A stretch of 55,165 nt of DNA from Levilinea saccharolytica (GCF_001306035.1 NZ_LGCM01000043.1:1-55165), one strand, 5' to 3'; shown: positions 7,177-16,033, counted from the stretch's first letter. Program-made: numbers and translations. Notes: generated from the sequence alone by a model not told the origin.

Positions 7177-7884
7177 ATGAAGATACGAGTGTTGCTATTT
7201 GCCACGTTAAAACAGCGCGCGGGCCGTGCGGAGCTGACCCTCGAACTGCCCGAAGGCGCGGCGGTGGGGGCGGCGCGGGCGGCTTTGGCCGAGAAGATCC
7301 CCACCCTGGACGCTGGGATTGTGGAGCGGGCTTTGGCAGCGGTGGATCAGGAATTTGCCGCGGACGAGGATGTGCTGCACGAAGGGGCGGAGCTGGCCTT
7401 CTTCCCGCCGGTGAGCGGCGGGGCGGGGAGCTTTCCGACCTTTGTAAAGATCACCTACGACCCGTTGGATTTGGACGAATTGACGGCGCTGATCACCCAG
7501 GAAACCACCGGGGCAATCTGCGTGTTCAGCGGAATTGTGCGCGGCAAAACGACGCGGGGCGAGGGGCACGATACGGCCTTCTTGGAATATGAAGCCTATG
7601 CGCCCATGGCCGAAGCCAAGATGACCCAGGTGGCCGAGGAAATCCGCGCACGCTGGCCGAGTGTGGAAGGTATTGTGGTGGTGCAGCGCATCGGGCGGCT
7701 GGATCCTGGAACGCCCACGGTGCTGATCGCCTGCGCCGCGGCGCACCGCGACACGGGTGTGTTTGAGGCGGCGCGCTACGGGATTGACCGGCTGAAAGAG
7801 ATTGTGCCGGTGTGGAAAAAAGAGGTCGGCCCCCAGGGTGAAGCCTGGGTGGAAGGGGACTATTTCCCAAAGCCAGGAGAGTGA
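7177..7884 (+). CDS. Fused molybdopterin synthase, MoaD-MoaE (MoaX-type)
   Basis: 235 residues. Residues 1-82 are MoaD, a ubiquitin-fold sulfur carrier starting KIRVLLFATLKQRAG and ending PPVSGG. Residues about 90-230 are MoaE, the catalytic subunit (ICVFSGIVRGKTTRG, LEYEAYAPMAEAKM, IGRLDPG, AAHRDTGVFEA, VPVWKKE). Together they would add the dithiolene sulfurs to make molybdopterin. In separate MoaD the Gly-Gly end must be free to carry the thiocarboxylate; here Gly81-Gly82 is followed by AGSFPTF and MoaE without a break. Mycobacterial MoaX has the same layout and is cleaved after the Gly pair, so processing is likely here too. Cotranscribed with moaC. Confidence 0.9.
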   Translation: MKIRVLLFATLKQRAGRAELTLELPEGAAVGAARAALAEKIPTLDAGIVERALAAVDQEFAADEDVLHEGAELAFFPPVSGGAGSFPTFVKITYDPLDLDELTALITQETTGAICVFSGIVRGKTTRGEGHDTAFLEYEAYAPMAEAKMTQVAEEIRARWPSVEGIVVVQRIGRLDPGTPTVLIACAAAHRDTGVFEAARYGIDRLKEIVPVWKKEVGPQGEAWVEGDYFPKPGE

Positions 7885-7890
7885 GAAAAG

Positions 7891-8994
7891 ATGCCCACGA
7901 TTCGCTGCGTTTCCTGCCGACAGGCTTACCCCGCTCAGGGGCTGCCGCACGTGTGCCCGACCTGCGGGGGCGTGTTTGATTTTGACGGCCCGCCGCTTTT
8001 TGACCCGGCGCAGGTAGACCCGCGCCAGCCGGGGATGTGGCGTTACCGGGCGGCTTTTGACCTGTTCAGCGGCGCGCCGGTGGTGACGCTGGGAGAAGGG
8101 CAGACGCCGCTGGTGTGGGTGCAGAGGGATGGACGTTCCATTGGTCTGAAACTGGAATCGCTGAACCCAACCGGCTCGTATAAAGACCGCGGTACGGCAG
8201 TGCTGATCAGCCAATTGCGGGCGCGGGGGGCAGAGAGCGCGGTGGAGGATTCATCGGGCAACGCGGGGGCTTCCTTCGCGGCGTATGCCGCGCGGGCGGG
8301 GATGAGGGGGCGGGTGTTCGTTCCGGCCAGCGCCTCGGGGCCCAAGCGCATTCAGATTGAAGCCTATGGGGCCGAGCTGGCGGCGGTGGCGGGGCCACGC
8401 AGCGCGGCGGCCGCGGCGGTGATGGAAGAGGTGCTGGCGGGGGCGGTGTATGCCAGCCACGCGTACTTGCCTTTTGGCTTAAGCGGGATCGCCACGATTG
8501 CTTATGAACTTTGGGAGACGCTGGGGGGTGCGCCGGGGACGGTGGTGGCCCCTGCGGGGCACGGCGGGCTGCTTTTGGGGCTGGTGCGCGGGTTTGCCGC
8601 CCTGGAGCAGGCCGGGCTGATCGCCCGCGCGCCGTTTTACGTGGGGGTGCAGGCAGCGGCCTGCGCGCCGATGGCCGAGGCCTTTTCGCAGGGTTTGCGC
8701 CAACCGGCGGCGGCAGCCGAAAACACTACCCTGGCTGAAGGCGTGCGCGTGACCCAGCCGGTGCGGGGTGCGGCGCTGCTGCATGAAATTCCGCCGGGCA
8801 AAGGGCTGTTTACAGCGGTTCCCGAAGCTGAAATTTTGCCCGCCGCGCAGGCGTTGAATCGCCAGGGTATTTATGTGGAGCCGACCTCGGCCCTGGTGTG
8901 GGCGGCGCTGTCACAGGTACGCGTGAATTTGCCTGAGCCTGTCATCTTGATTTTGACAGGTAACGGGTTAAAATATATTCCAACCGCTAAGTAA
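7891..8994 (+). CDS. Threonine synthase-like PLP-dependent enzyme with N-terminal zinc ribbon
   Basis: 367 residues, fold type II PLP enzyme. A zinc ribbon comes first (Cys6, Cys9, Cys22, Cys25). The lysine that binds PLP is Lys98 in NPTGSYKDRG, the phosphate and substrate loop is SSGNAGAS, and GHGGLLLGLVRGF is the glycine loop. Threonine synthase turns O-phosphohomoserine into threonine. Many Chloroflexi carry threonine-synthase paralogues of unclear substrate, and no other threonine gene is nearby, so the symbol thrC is withheld. It starts six bases after moaD-moaE. Its 3' end carries a possible promoter for rnc. Confidence 0.8.
   Translation: MPTIRCVSCRQAYPAQGLPHVCPTCGGVFDFDGPPLFDPAQVDPRQPGMWRYRAAFDLFSGAPVVTLGEGQTPLVWVQRDGRSIGLKLESLNPTGSYKDRGTAVLISQLRARGAESAVEDSSGNAGASFAAYAARAGMRGRVFVPASASGPKRIQIEAYGAELAAVAGPRSAAAAAVMEEVLAGAVYASHAYLPFGLSGIATIAYELWETLGGAPGTVVAPAGHGGLLLGLVRGFAALEQAGLIARAPFYVGVQAAACAPMAEAFSQGLRQPAAAAENTTLAEGVRVTQPVRGAALLHEIPPGKGLFTAVPEAEILPAAQALNRQGIYVEPTSALVWAALSQVRVNLPEPVILILTGNGLKYIPTAK
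8953..8981 (+). promoter_or_regulatory. Possible rnc promoter inside the end of the preceding gene
   Basis: TTGACA (8953-8958) is a perfect -35. TATTCC lies 17 bases on (8976-8981), and TATATT at 8974-8979 is an alternative at 15 bases. Transcripts would begin near 8988 and include the hairpin at 9012-9051. Confidence 0.4.
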
Positions 8995-9011
8995 CCCTGG
9001 AACTAATGGGC

Positions 9012-9051
9012 CGCCAGCCACCTGAACAGCTTGCCGAACAGGTGGTTGGCG
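9012..9051 (+). promoter_or_regulatory. Long hairpin in the rnc leader, possible RNase III autoregulation site
   Basis: A 13-bp stem (9012-9024 with 9039-9051, one G-U pair) carries a 14-base loop. It lies 27 bases before the rnc start codon. No T-run follows, so it is not an intrinsic terminator. In Escherichia coli, RNase III cuts a hairpin in its own 5' leader and lowers its synthesis; this hairpin has the right position for the same arrangement. Confidence 0.45.
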
Positions 9052-9077
9052 AGCCGTGAGTTCATACTGGAGGACTC

Positions 9078-9800
9078 ATGCAATCGAACAGTCAAGCGTC
9101 GGGGACTTTGGAAAGCCCCCAACAGCTCGCGCAGCGTCTTAACCTGCCGTTTACGGATTGGATGCTCCTGGGGCGAGCGCTGACCCACCGCTCCTATTTG
9201 AATGAACATCCCGAAGCCCTGGAAGACAACGAGCGCCTGGAGTTCCTGGGCGATGCCGTGTTGGATTTCGTGGTGGGGGCGTGGCTGTATAACCGCTACC
9301 CAGAGATGCCCGAAGGCGACCTGACGCGCATGCGTTCGGCCCTAGTGCACACGGAGCAGCTGGCTTATTTTGCCGGGCTGCTGAATTTGGGGCAGGCCAT
9401 GCGCCTGGGGCGGGGCGAATCACAGGGGGGCGGGCGCGAGAGACCGGCGCTGCTGTGCGACACCTTTGAGGCGGTGATCGGCGCTTTGTACCTGCATGCG
9501 GGCGTGGATGCGGTGATTCAATTTATCTCACCGCTGTTGGAAGATGCGGCTGAGGATGTGCTGGCCAACCACAAGGCTGAGGATCCCAAATCGCAGTTCC
9601 AGGAATGGGCACAGGCGCAGGGCTATACCACACCTATTTATCAGACGCGCAGCGCCACCGGCCCGGATCATTCCAAGAAATTTGACGTGGACGTGCTGGT
9701 GAACGGCGAGATTTACGGCAGCGGCAGCGGGTCGAGCAAGCAGGCGGCAGCCAAGATGGCTGCGCAAAATGCCCTGGATCGTCTGGGCCTGACGGACTAA
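9078..9800 (+). CDS. rnc: Ribonuclease III
   Basis: 240 residues, cuts double-stranded RNA in rRNA processing and mRNA decay. The RNase III domain (about 15-165) shows the signature NERLEFLGDAVLD with Asp59, and the second metal-binding pair in CDTFEAVIGALYL. A double-stranded-RNA-binding domain closes the protein (about 168-238: DPKSQFQEWAQAQG, SGSGSSKQAAAKMAAQNAL). ATG is preceded by GGAGGACTC. smc follows after 43 bases, the rnc-smc order seen in many bacteria. The leader contains a long hairpin that the enzyme might cut itself. Confidence 0.97.
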   Translation: MQSNSQASGTLESPQQLAQRLNLPFTDWMLLGRALTHRSYLNEHPEALEDNERLEFLGDAVLDFVVGAWLYNRYPEMPEGDLTRMRSALVHTEQLAYFAGLLNLGQAMRLGRGESQGGGRERPALLCDTFEAVIGALYLHAGVDAVIQFISPLLEDAAEDVLANHKAEDPKSQFQEWAQAQGYTTPIYQTRSATGPDHSKKFDVDVLVNGEIYGSGSGSSKQAAAKMAAQNALDRLGLTD

Positions 9801-9801
9801 C

Positions 9802-9823
9802 CGCGCTTTTGGGCGCGCATTTT
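9802..9823 (+). terminator. Weak hairpin between rnc and smc (possible attenuator)
   Basis: A five-base stem CGCGC/GCGCG (9802-9806 with 9813-9817) with loop TTTTGG, followed by CATTTTC. It is too short for a strong terminator but could reduce read-through into smc. Confidence 0.3.
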
Positions 9824-9843
9824 CAATAGAAAGTAAATAACGA

Positions 9844-12800
9844 ATGCCGCAGCGTTTAAAATCAATGGAGTTGCAGGGGTATAAAACGTTCGCCAGCCGG
9901 AACCTGTTTGAGTTCTCCGGCGCGATCACGACGATTGTCGGGCCGAACGGCGCGGGGAAATCCAATGTGGCCGATTCGCTGCGCTGGGTGTTGGGCGAAC
10001 AGTCCTATTCCTTGCTGCGGGGACGAAAAACGGACGATATGATTTTCGCGGGATCCGAATCTCGTCCGCGGGCCAGCATGGCTTCGGCCACGATCACGTT
10101 TGACAACCAGGACGGCTGGCTGCCGATTGATTTCAGCGAAGTGTCCATCTCGCGGCGAGCCTATCGGGACGGGCAGAACGAATACCTGCTGAACGGTCAG
10201 CGGGTACGTTTGAAGGAAATCTCTGAGCTTTTGGCGAAATCGGGCCTGGCTGAGCGCACCTACACCATCATCGGGCAGGGGCTGGTGGATGCGGCCCTGT
10301 CGCTGAAGCCTGAGGAGCGGCGGCGCTTCTTTGAAGAGGCGGCGGGGATTGGTCTGTACCGCACACGGCGCGAAGAAGCGCTGAACCGCCTGGACACCAC
10401 CAAACGCAATCTGGAACGGGTTCTGGATATTTTGAGCGAATTGGAGCCGCGGCTGCACAGCCTGGAAAAACAGGCGCGGCGGGTGCTTGAGTATGAACAG
10501 ATCAAGGCCGACTTGAAGGTGCTGCTGCGCGACTGGTATGGGTACCATTGGCACCGCAGCCAGCAGGAACTGCTGCGCACACGCGAGACCTTTCATCAGC
10601 AAGAAGAGCGGTTGGGGCAGGCGCGTCTGCGCGTGAACGAGGTGGAACAGCGCGTGGGCGTTCTGCGGGGTAAGCTGCAAGGGGTGCGCGAACGGCTGAA
10701 CCAGCTGCACGGCCAATCCGCCGAACTGCACCGCCAACGCGAAAAGATCAGCCGCGACCTGGCGGTGATGGATGAGCGTCAGCGGGCTTTGCAGGAACAG
10801 CAGAACACGTTAGGAGCTGATTTGGCGCGGCTGCAGGAGGCCGAGCAGGGCTGGAAGGCGCGCCTGGACACGCAGCAAGCTGAATTGCAGCGGCTGCAAG
10901 GGGAGGCGCAGGAAGCCCAGCGCCAGGTGGACGCGGCCCGCGAAAGTTTGAACCAACGCCGGCAGGAGCGCGACCGCAGCGAACGCGTTTTACGCGAGGC
11001 GCGCCAGCAGCTGACCCAGGCGGAAACGCGCCAGGTGCAGACCCGCGCGCATCAGGATGAACTGCGCCACCGGCTGGTGACCCTGCAAAAATCACGCGAG
11101 AGTCTATTGGCCGCCGCCAGCCAGGAAACCGAAGCCCTGCGGAAAGCCGAGCAGCGCTTTGAAGAGGCGCGCAAGAAAGCCGGACAGGCGGAAACGGTGC
11201 TGAACCTGGCGGAGGATGAGCTGCTGGAGGCGCGCCAGCATTTGGAAAAGCTGGAAGGGCAGCGCAAGACGATTCTGGATGAACGCGCTCATTTGGACGC
11301 GGAACGCACGCGGCTGCGCACGCAGCTGGATGTGCTGGAACAGGCCGAACGCTCGTTTTCGGGCCTGAACCAGGGGGCTAAGTTCCTGCTGGAGGCTGCG
11401 CAAAAAGGCCGCCTGCAAGGCCGTTTTCGCCCGTTCAGCGGCGTGTTGGATGTGCCGGCTGCCTACGAGGTGGCTGTGGCGGCGGTGCTGGGTGATTTTT
11501 TGGACGGCGTGCTGATGGGCGGCGAGAGCCAGAGCGATCAGGTTCTGGATCTGCTGGAAGGCGGCAAGGGACGGGCGGTTCTGTTCCCAGAACGGCTGAA
11601 TTTGAGCGTGGAACGCCCGGATTTGCCCGCGGGGGAGGGCATTGTGGGCAACGCCGCCGATTTGGTGCGCACCACGGAAGATTTATCCCCCCTGGTGGAA
11701 CAGCTGCTGGGGCAGGTGATTGTGGCCGAAAACCGCGGCGCGGCGCGCCGCGCTGCCCAAAAGCTGCCGGCTTCGGCGCGGGTGGTGACTTTGCGGGGCG
11801 AGGTCTTTTGGGGTTCGGGGGTGGTGGTGGCCGGGCAGGAGGCGCGGGCGGGGATGATTGCACGCCCACGGCAGATGCGCGAGCTGCAGGAAGCCCTGGA
11901 TACGGCTGAGGAACAGCGCGCGCGGGTGCAGGCGCAGTTGGAGCGCCTGGAAAAAGAACTGAACGACCGCCGCGGGCGGCTTCAGGAGCAGGACAAGCAG
12001 GTGCGCTCTTATGCGCAGGCCCTGACCCAGGCCAATCAGGCCCAACAGCAGGCCAAAAATGAGGTGGAGCAGGCCCGCCAGCGGGGAGAATGGCAGCGCA
12101 AGCAGGTGAGCGGGGTGGAAACCCAAATTAATCAAGGCGAAGCCGAACTGCGGAAGATTCAGACCGACCTGGAAGGACTGACCACCCAGATCACAAGTTT
12201 GCAGGAAGGTGTGCGCGAGAAGGTACGGGCTTTGAACAGCCTGCCGATGGAAGAATTCCAGGCCCAGGTGGCGCATTGGAGCACCGGCGTGGCAGTGGCC
12301 TCGCGCGCGGTGGGGGACGCGGAAAAACGCCTGGAAGAATACCGCCAGTCGCTGGAAGCCAACGGGCGCGAACGGCGCTCGCTGGAACAGCGCAGTCAGG
12401 GCGCGGCGGAGAGCCTGAAAACCCTGGATGCTGAAAAGAACCAGCTGCGCGGACGGGAAGCCGAACTGACGGCGCAGATGGATGCGCTGCAGGAGGAAAT
12501 CACCCCCGGCGAGGCAGAATTGGAAAGCCTGGAGGCCGATTACACCCGCCAGCAAGGGGATCAGGTTGCGGTGCAGCAGGCTTTATCGGTGGCTGAACGA
12601 CATACTGCCCAGGCGCAGATCGAACTGACCCGCCAGCGTGAATCGTTGGATTCACTCCAGCGGAGGATTGAGGACGATTTTGGACTGGTGATGTACGAAT
12701 ACAACCAGAAGGTAAGCGGCCCCACGCCTTTGCCCCTGGGCGATATGGTGGCGGAGCTGCCGACCTTGACGGAGATCCCCACGGACCTGGAAGAGAACAT

Positions 12801-13449
12801 CAACCGCCAGCGGTCGCTGCTGCGGCGCATGGGGGCAGTGAACCCGGATGCGGCCGCTGAGTATCAGTCGGTGAAGGAACGCTTTGATTTCCTGACCGCA
12901 CAGGTGCAGGATTTGCACAAGGCGGATCAAGACCTGCGCAAAGTGATCGCGGAGCTGGATGAGCTGATGCACCGCGAATTTCACAAAACGTTTGATGCGG
13001 TGGCGGCGGAATTCAAGGTTTTGTTTACGCGGCTGTTTGGTGGGGGCAGCGCGCGGCTGGTGCTGACCGATGAGGACAACATCACCGAGACGGGCATTGA
13101 CATTGAGGCGCGGCTGCCGGGGCGGCGCGAGCAGGGGCTTTCGCTGCTTTCGGGCGGCGAGCGCAGCCTGACGGCGGTGGCTTTGGTTTTCTCGCTGCTG
13201 AAGGTTTCGCCCACGCCGTTTTGCGTGATGGACGAGGTGGACGCCATGCTGGATGAGTCCAACGTGGGACGTTTCTGCGAACTTTTACAGGAACTGAGCG
13301 CCAACACGCAGTTTGTGCTCATCACCCACAACCGCAACACGGTGCAGACCGCGGATGTGATCTATGGGGTGACGATGGGGCGAGACTCGGCCAGCCAGGT
13401 GATCAGCCTGAAGCTGGACGAGGTGGGCGAAGATATGGTGCACTCCTAG
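9844..13449 (+). CDS. smc: Chromosome partition protein Smc
   Basis: 1201 residues, full length. The N-terminal head has the Walker A motif GPNGAGKSN (33-41) and LRWVLGEQS. Two long coiled coils rich in Gln, Glu, Arg and Leu flank a hinge at about 505-675 (FRPFSGVLDV ... GEVFWGSGVVV). The C-terminal head has the signature LLSGGERSLTAVAL and the Walker B VMDEVDAML. Smc dimers with ScpA and ScpB load on DNA and extrude loops to organise and separate chromosomes. scpA is also in the window. A shared terminator separates smc from the convergent PPIC gene. Confidence 0.97.
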   Translation: MPQRLKSMELQGYKTFASRNLFEFSGAITTIVGPNGAGKSNVADSLRWVLGEQSYSLLRGRKTDDMIFAGSESRPRASMASATITFDNQDGWLPIDFSEVSISRRAYRDGQNEYLLNGQRVRLKEISELLAKSGLAERTYTIIGQGLVDAALSLKPEERRRFFEEAAGIGLYRTRREEALNRLDTTKRNLERVLDILSELEPRLHSLEKQARRVLEYEQIKADLKVLLRDWYGYHWHRSQQELLRTRETFHQQEERLGQARLRVNEVEQRVGVLRGKLQGVRERLNQLHGQSAELHRQREKISRDLAVMDERQRALQEQQNTLGADLARLQEAEQGWKARLDTQQAELQRLQGEAQEAQRQVDAARESLNQRRQERDRSERVLREARQQLTQAETRQVQTRAHQDELRHRLVTLQKSRESLLAAASQETEALRKAEQRFEEARKKAGQAETVLNLAEDELLEARQHLEKLEGQRKTILDERAHLDAERTRLRTQLDVLEQAERSFSGLNQGAKFLLEAAQKGRLQGRFRPFSGVLDVPAAYEVAVAAVLGDFLDGVLMGGESQSDQVLDLLEGGKGRAVLFPERLNLSVERPDLPAGEGIVGNAADLVRTTEDLSPLVEQLLGQVIVAENRGAARRAAQKLPASARVVTLRGEVFWGSGVVVAGQEARAGMIARPRQMRELQEALDTAEEQRARVQAQLERLEKELNDRRGRLQEQDKQVRSYAQALTQANQAQQQAKNEVEQARQRGEWQRKQVSGVETQINQGEAELRKIQTDLEGLTTQITSLQEGVREKVRALNSLPMEEFQAQVAHWSTGVAVASRAVGDAEKRLEEYRQSLEANGRERRSLEQRSQGAAESLKTLDAEKNQLRGREAELTAQMDALQEEITPGEAELESLEADYTRQQGDQVAVQQALSVAERHTAQAQIELTRQRESLDSLQRRIEDDFGLVMYEYNQKVSGPTPLPLGDMVAELPTLTEIPTDLEENINRQRSLLRRMGAVNPDAAAEYQSVKERFDFLTAQVQDLHKADQDLRKVIAELDELMHREFHKTFDAVAAEFKVLFTRLFGGGSARLVLTDEDNITETGIDIEARLPGRREQGLSLLSGGERSLTAVALVFSLLKVSPTPFCVMDEVDAMLDESNVGRFCELLQELSANTQFVLITHNRNTVQTADVIYGVTMGRDSASQVISLKLDEVGEDMVHS

Positions 13450-13464
13450 GATCGAGAAGAAGTA

Positions 13465-13517
13465 TAAAAAACACGCCTCTGGATCAAAAACCTCCGGAGG
13501 CGTGCTGTTTTTAAGCT
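13465..13517. terminator. Bidirectional terminator between smc and the PPIC gene
   Basis: CACGCCTC (13472-13479) pairs with GAGGCGTG (13497-13504), with further inner pairs. A-runs on the left and T-runs on the right make it usable from both strands, which suits the convergent genes. Confidence 0.85.
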
Positions 13518-13526
13518 GAGGACGAA

Positions 13527-14861
13527 CTAGCTGAGCGGGACGCGGATTTCGGCGGGCAGGGTAGGCTCTACCGGCACATAATCCATCCAGCGGTCGAATT
13601 CTTCCACCAGATCGCTTGCGCGCTGCTCATCAAGCCAGGTTTGGAAGGCTTCCTGGCGGGCAGACATCCATTCAGCGGCGCTCAGGGGGCGGTCTTCGTG
13701 GCCCAGAACCTGGATGATGTGATACCCAAAGCTGGATTTGACCGGATCGCTGATGGCGCCGACTTCCAAACTGAAAGCGGCGTCTTCAAATTCTTTGACC
13801 ATCGCGCCGCGGGCAAACCACCCCAGGTCTTCCATGCGTTTTTCACCGGTGGTATCCTGGGCGATTTCAGCGGCGATCACGTTCCATTCCACGCCGGATT
13901 TGAGCCGCTCACTGATGAGCTTGGCTTCGGTTTCATCCTGAACCAGGAAATGGTGGGCCCACACTTTCTCTTCCGCAGCGGGCTGATCGGCGGTGAAGGC
14001 TTCCATCACCTTTTCGCGCAGAATCTGCTTACGGATAAATTCGCGGAAGAAGGTCTCAGAGACGTTAGATTCGCCCAGAGTCTTGATGTAATTGGCCACC
14101 TCGGTTTGATACCCTTCGAAGGTGTAGGGGGTGGCGGTGGGCTCGGCTGTGGGAACGGGGGTGGCCGTGGCGTTGGGATCGACCGTAGGGGTGGGGGCTT
14201 CCACGGAGGGTTCTGCGGTGGGCTCAACCGTCGCGGCCGGATCCAGCGTGGCGGTGGCGGTGGGCTGGGCCGTGGCGGTGGGGGCCGAGAGGGTCAACTG
14301 CAGCGGCGACAGGGTGGAGGTGGGCGCCGTGGTGGGGGCCACCGTGGGGGTGGGGGTGCCGTCGGGGAAGAAGCCAAAACCGTTTTTCAAATAGGCTTCC
14401 ACTTCGTCTGCGCTGACGGAAATACCCATTTCTTTGGCCTTATCAGCCACGAGCTGATCTTCCACCATCTTTTGCAGCACGGCAGTACCCACGCTGGAGG
14501 TGCTATCCAACTGGGTCTGGATCTGCACCAGATTTTGCTGGAAAGAGGCAGCAAAGTTGGGATCTTCGCCAAACATCTGGTAGATCTGGTAGGTATTCTG
14601 ATACTGACCAATGAGCTGCCAGCGGTAGAAACGGGCTTCTTCCACAAATTGATTGACGGTCAAATTTGTGGAGCCCACGCGAGCGACCGGGCGCATTTTT
14701 TCAAAGACGTTGACATTGAGAACGCCAAAAACAATCACCAGAATTGCGATAGCAACGGTGACAATGGCTCCAATGAGCAGCAGGCGGCGCTGTCTGCGTT
14801 CGATCTCAGCGCGGGCCTCATGTTTTCGGTTTACGATTTTCGGGGCAGTAGACTTCGACAT
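13527..14861 (-). CDS. Membrane-anchored PPIC-type peptidyl-prolyl isomerase (PrsA/SurA-like) with a Thr-Pro linker
   Basis: 444 residues. A basic cytoplasmic start is followed by one membrane helix at about 27-50, so the rest is extracytoplasmic. A SurA-N-like helical part (VGSTNLTVNQFVEEARFYRW onwards) is interrupted at about 168-250 by a low-complexity stretch full of TPTP, TAQPT and VPTAEPT repeats. It resumes with helices. A parvulin (PPIC) domain lies at about 300-395 (WAHHFLVQDETEAK, EDLGWFARGAMVKEFEDAAF, SSFGYHIIQV). It probably helps exported proteins fold. The odd point is the long Thr-Pro insert inside the chaperone module. It lies downstream of rpsR behind a terminator. Confidence 0.88.
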   Translation of the reverse strand: MSKSTAPKIVNRKHEARAEIERRQRRLLLIGAIVTVAIAILVIVFGVLNVNVFEKMRPVARVGSTNLTVNQFVEEARFYRWQLIGQYQNTYQIYQMFGEDPNFAASFQQNLVQIQTQLDSTSSVGTAVLQKMVEDQLVADKAKEMGISVSADEVEAYLKNGFGFFPDGTPTPTVAPTTAPTSTLSPLQLTLSAPTATAQPTATATLDPAATVEPTAEPSVEAPTPTVDPNATATPVPTAEPTATPYTFEGYQTEVANYIKTLGESNVSETFFREFIRKQILREKVMEAFTADQPAAEEKVWAHHFLVQDETEAKLISERLKSGVEWNVIAAEIAQDTTGEKRMEDLGWFARGAMVKEFEDAAFSLEVGAISDPVKSSFGYHIIQVLGHEDRPLSAAEWMSARQEAFQTWLDEQRASDLVEEFDRWMDYVPVEPTLPAEIRVPLS

Positions 14862-14882
14862 CGGGCAACCTTTGCATTAAAT

Positions 14883-14921
14883 ACAGGGCATAGAGTCAAG
14901 AAATTGCACTCCATGCCCTGT
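14883..14921 (-). terminator. Hairpin terminator after rpsR
   Basis: Arms 14883-14896 and 14908-14921 form a 14-bp stem with one G-T pair. The minus-strand T-run after it is weak, so some read-through into the PPIC gene is likely. Confidence 0.55.
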
Positions 14922-14938
14922 TGAGGATCATACTGGAT

Positions 14939-15220
14939 TTAGCGCAGAGCGTCTTCCAGGGGTTCAGCCGCATACGGCAGTAAAGCAATGTGGCGAGCAC
15001 GCTTGATAGCCATGGCTAATTCGCGCTGGTGGCGAGCGCAGGTTCCGGTCTGGCGGCGGGGGCGAATTTTGCCCTCTTCCGTCACGTAACGGCGCAGCAG
15101 TTCAACACTCTTGTAGTCAATTTTGATGTTGGCGTCCGCGCAGAACTGGCAGATCTTCGGGCGCGCGACATAGCGGCGACCAGAAGGAGCTCCACCTTCC
15201 ATCATATTTTCATCACTCAT
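14939..15220 (-). CDS. rpsR: 30S ribosomal protein bS18
   Basis: 93 residues. After a short acidic start comes the conserved core [11 protein letters not shown], then [28 protein letters not shown] and [13 protein letters not shown]. The CQFC pair with a later Cys and His suggests a zinc-binding form of S18. S18 pairs with S6 on the 30S platform. It has a good ribosome binding site (AGGAG) and follows ssb by 12 bases in the common rpsF-ssb-rpsR operon. Confidence 0.96.
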   Translation of the reverse strand: MSDENMMEGGAPSGRRYVARPKICQFCADANIKIDYKSVELLRRYVTEEGKIRPRRQTGTCARHQRELAMAIKRARHIALLPYAAEPLEDALR

Positions 15221-15232
15221 GGTGTCCTTCTC

Positions 15233-15637
15233 CTAGAAGGGGAATTCATCTTCAATATCTTCGGTTTCCGAACTATCGCCGGCAGGGGCGTGATTTGAGT
15301 CGCGTCGGTCTCCCAAGATCATCATTTCACTGGCAACAATCTCGACGCTGGTATGTTTGACACCCTCGGAGTCGTCCCACCGGCGGGTCTGTAAACGCCC
15401 TTCGATATAGACTTGCTGACCTTTGGTGAGATACTGTTTGCAGATCTCGGCCAGGTTTCCCCAGGTGACCACATTAAACCATTCGGTCTCGGTATGGCGC
15501 TCGCCGTCCGCGGTGTTCCAGGTGCGGCTGGTGGCGACGGTGAAGGTGGTGACCGGTCGGCCGGAGGGCGTGTAGCGCATTTCTGGATCGCGCCCCAGGT
15601 GGCCAATGATCATGACTTTGTTCAATCCTCGACTCAT
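15233..15637 (-). CDS. ssb: Single-stranded DNA-binding protein
   Basis: 134 residues. An OB-fold domain (1-110) opens SRGLNKVMIIGHLGRDPEMRY and includes TEWFNVVTWGNLAE and GQQVYIEGRLQTRRW. A short disordered tail ends in the acidic tip DIEDEFPF, the docking site for repair and replication enzymes. The ATG at 15637 has AAGGAG six bases upstream; a TTG two codons earlier would have no room for a ribosome binding site. It lies between rpsF and rpsR. Its tail could recruit RecJ, whose gene is a few kilobases away in the next operon. Confidence 0.96.
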   Translation of the reverse strand: MSRGLNKVMIIGHLGRDPEMRYTPSGRPVTTFTVATSRTWNTADGERHTETEWFNVVTWGNLAEICKQYLTKGQQVYIEGRLQTRRWDDSEGVKHTSVEIVASEMMILGDRRDSNHAPAGDSSETEDIEDEFPF

Positions 15638-15684
15638 ACCCAACTCCTTGCCGTGCGACCTGACATGGCAGGAACGTCCGGCGA

Positions 15685-15969
15685 TTACTCTGTTACCGTG
15701 ATCATGTGTCGCAGCACAGGTTCCAAGAAGCGCAGGTTGCGATCGAGCTCGCTGGTGGCGCTGGGGGCCATTTCAGCTTCGATGAGCACAAAGTAACCTT
15801 CGCGCTGCTTGCGGATCGCGTAAGCCATCCGGCGCTTGCCCCAGCGATCCACTTTCACAACGCTGCCGCCCGGTTCGGTAATCCAACCGGAAACTTTCTC
15901 GATGGCAGTGTTCTGACTGGTTTCGTCCAGGTCAGCCTGCAAAATAAACATCACCTCATATTTACGCAT
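15685..15969 (-). CDS. rpsF: 30S ribosomal protein bS6
   Basis: 94 residues, normal length. MRKYEVMFILQADLDE opens the protein; the RNA-facing VDRWGKRRMAYAI and GYFVLIEAEM are diagnostic. The ATG at 15969 has AAAGGAGGATTCC upstream; the frame stays open further upstream but that part is the antisense shadow of the oxidoreductase gene. It is the first gene of rpsF-ssb-rpsR. A leader of about 95 nt with a hairpin may serve S6-S18 autoregulation. Confidence 0.96.
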   Translation of the reverse strand: MRKYEVMFILQADLDETSQNTAIEKVSGWITEPGGSVVKVDRWGKRRMAYAIRKQREGYFVLIEAEMAPSATSELDRNLRFLEPVLRHMITVTE

Positions 15970-16033
15970 TTCGGAATCCTCCTTTCCTCGGGATAGCCCC
16001 TGGACAGCGCCGTGAGCGCGCCAGAAGCGGAAA

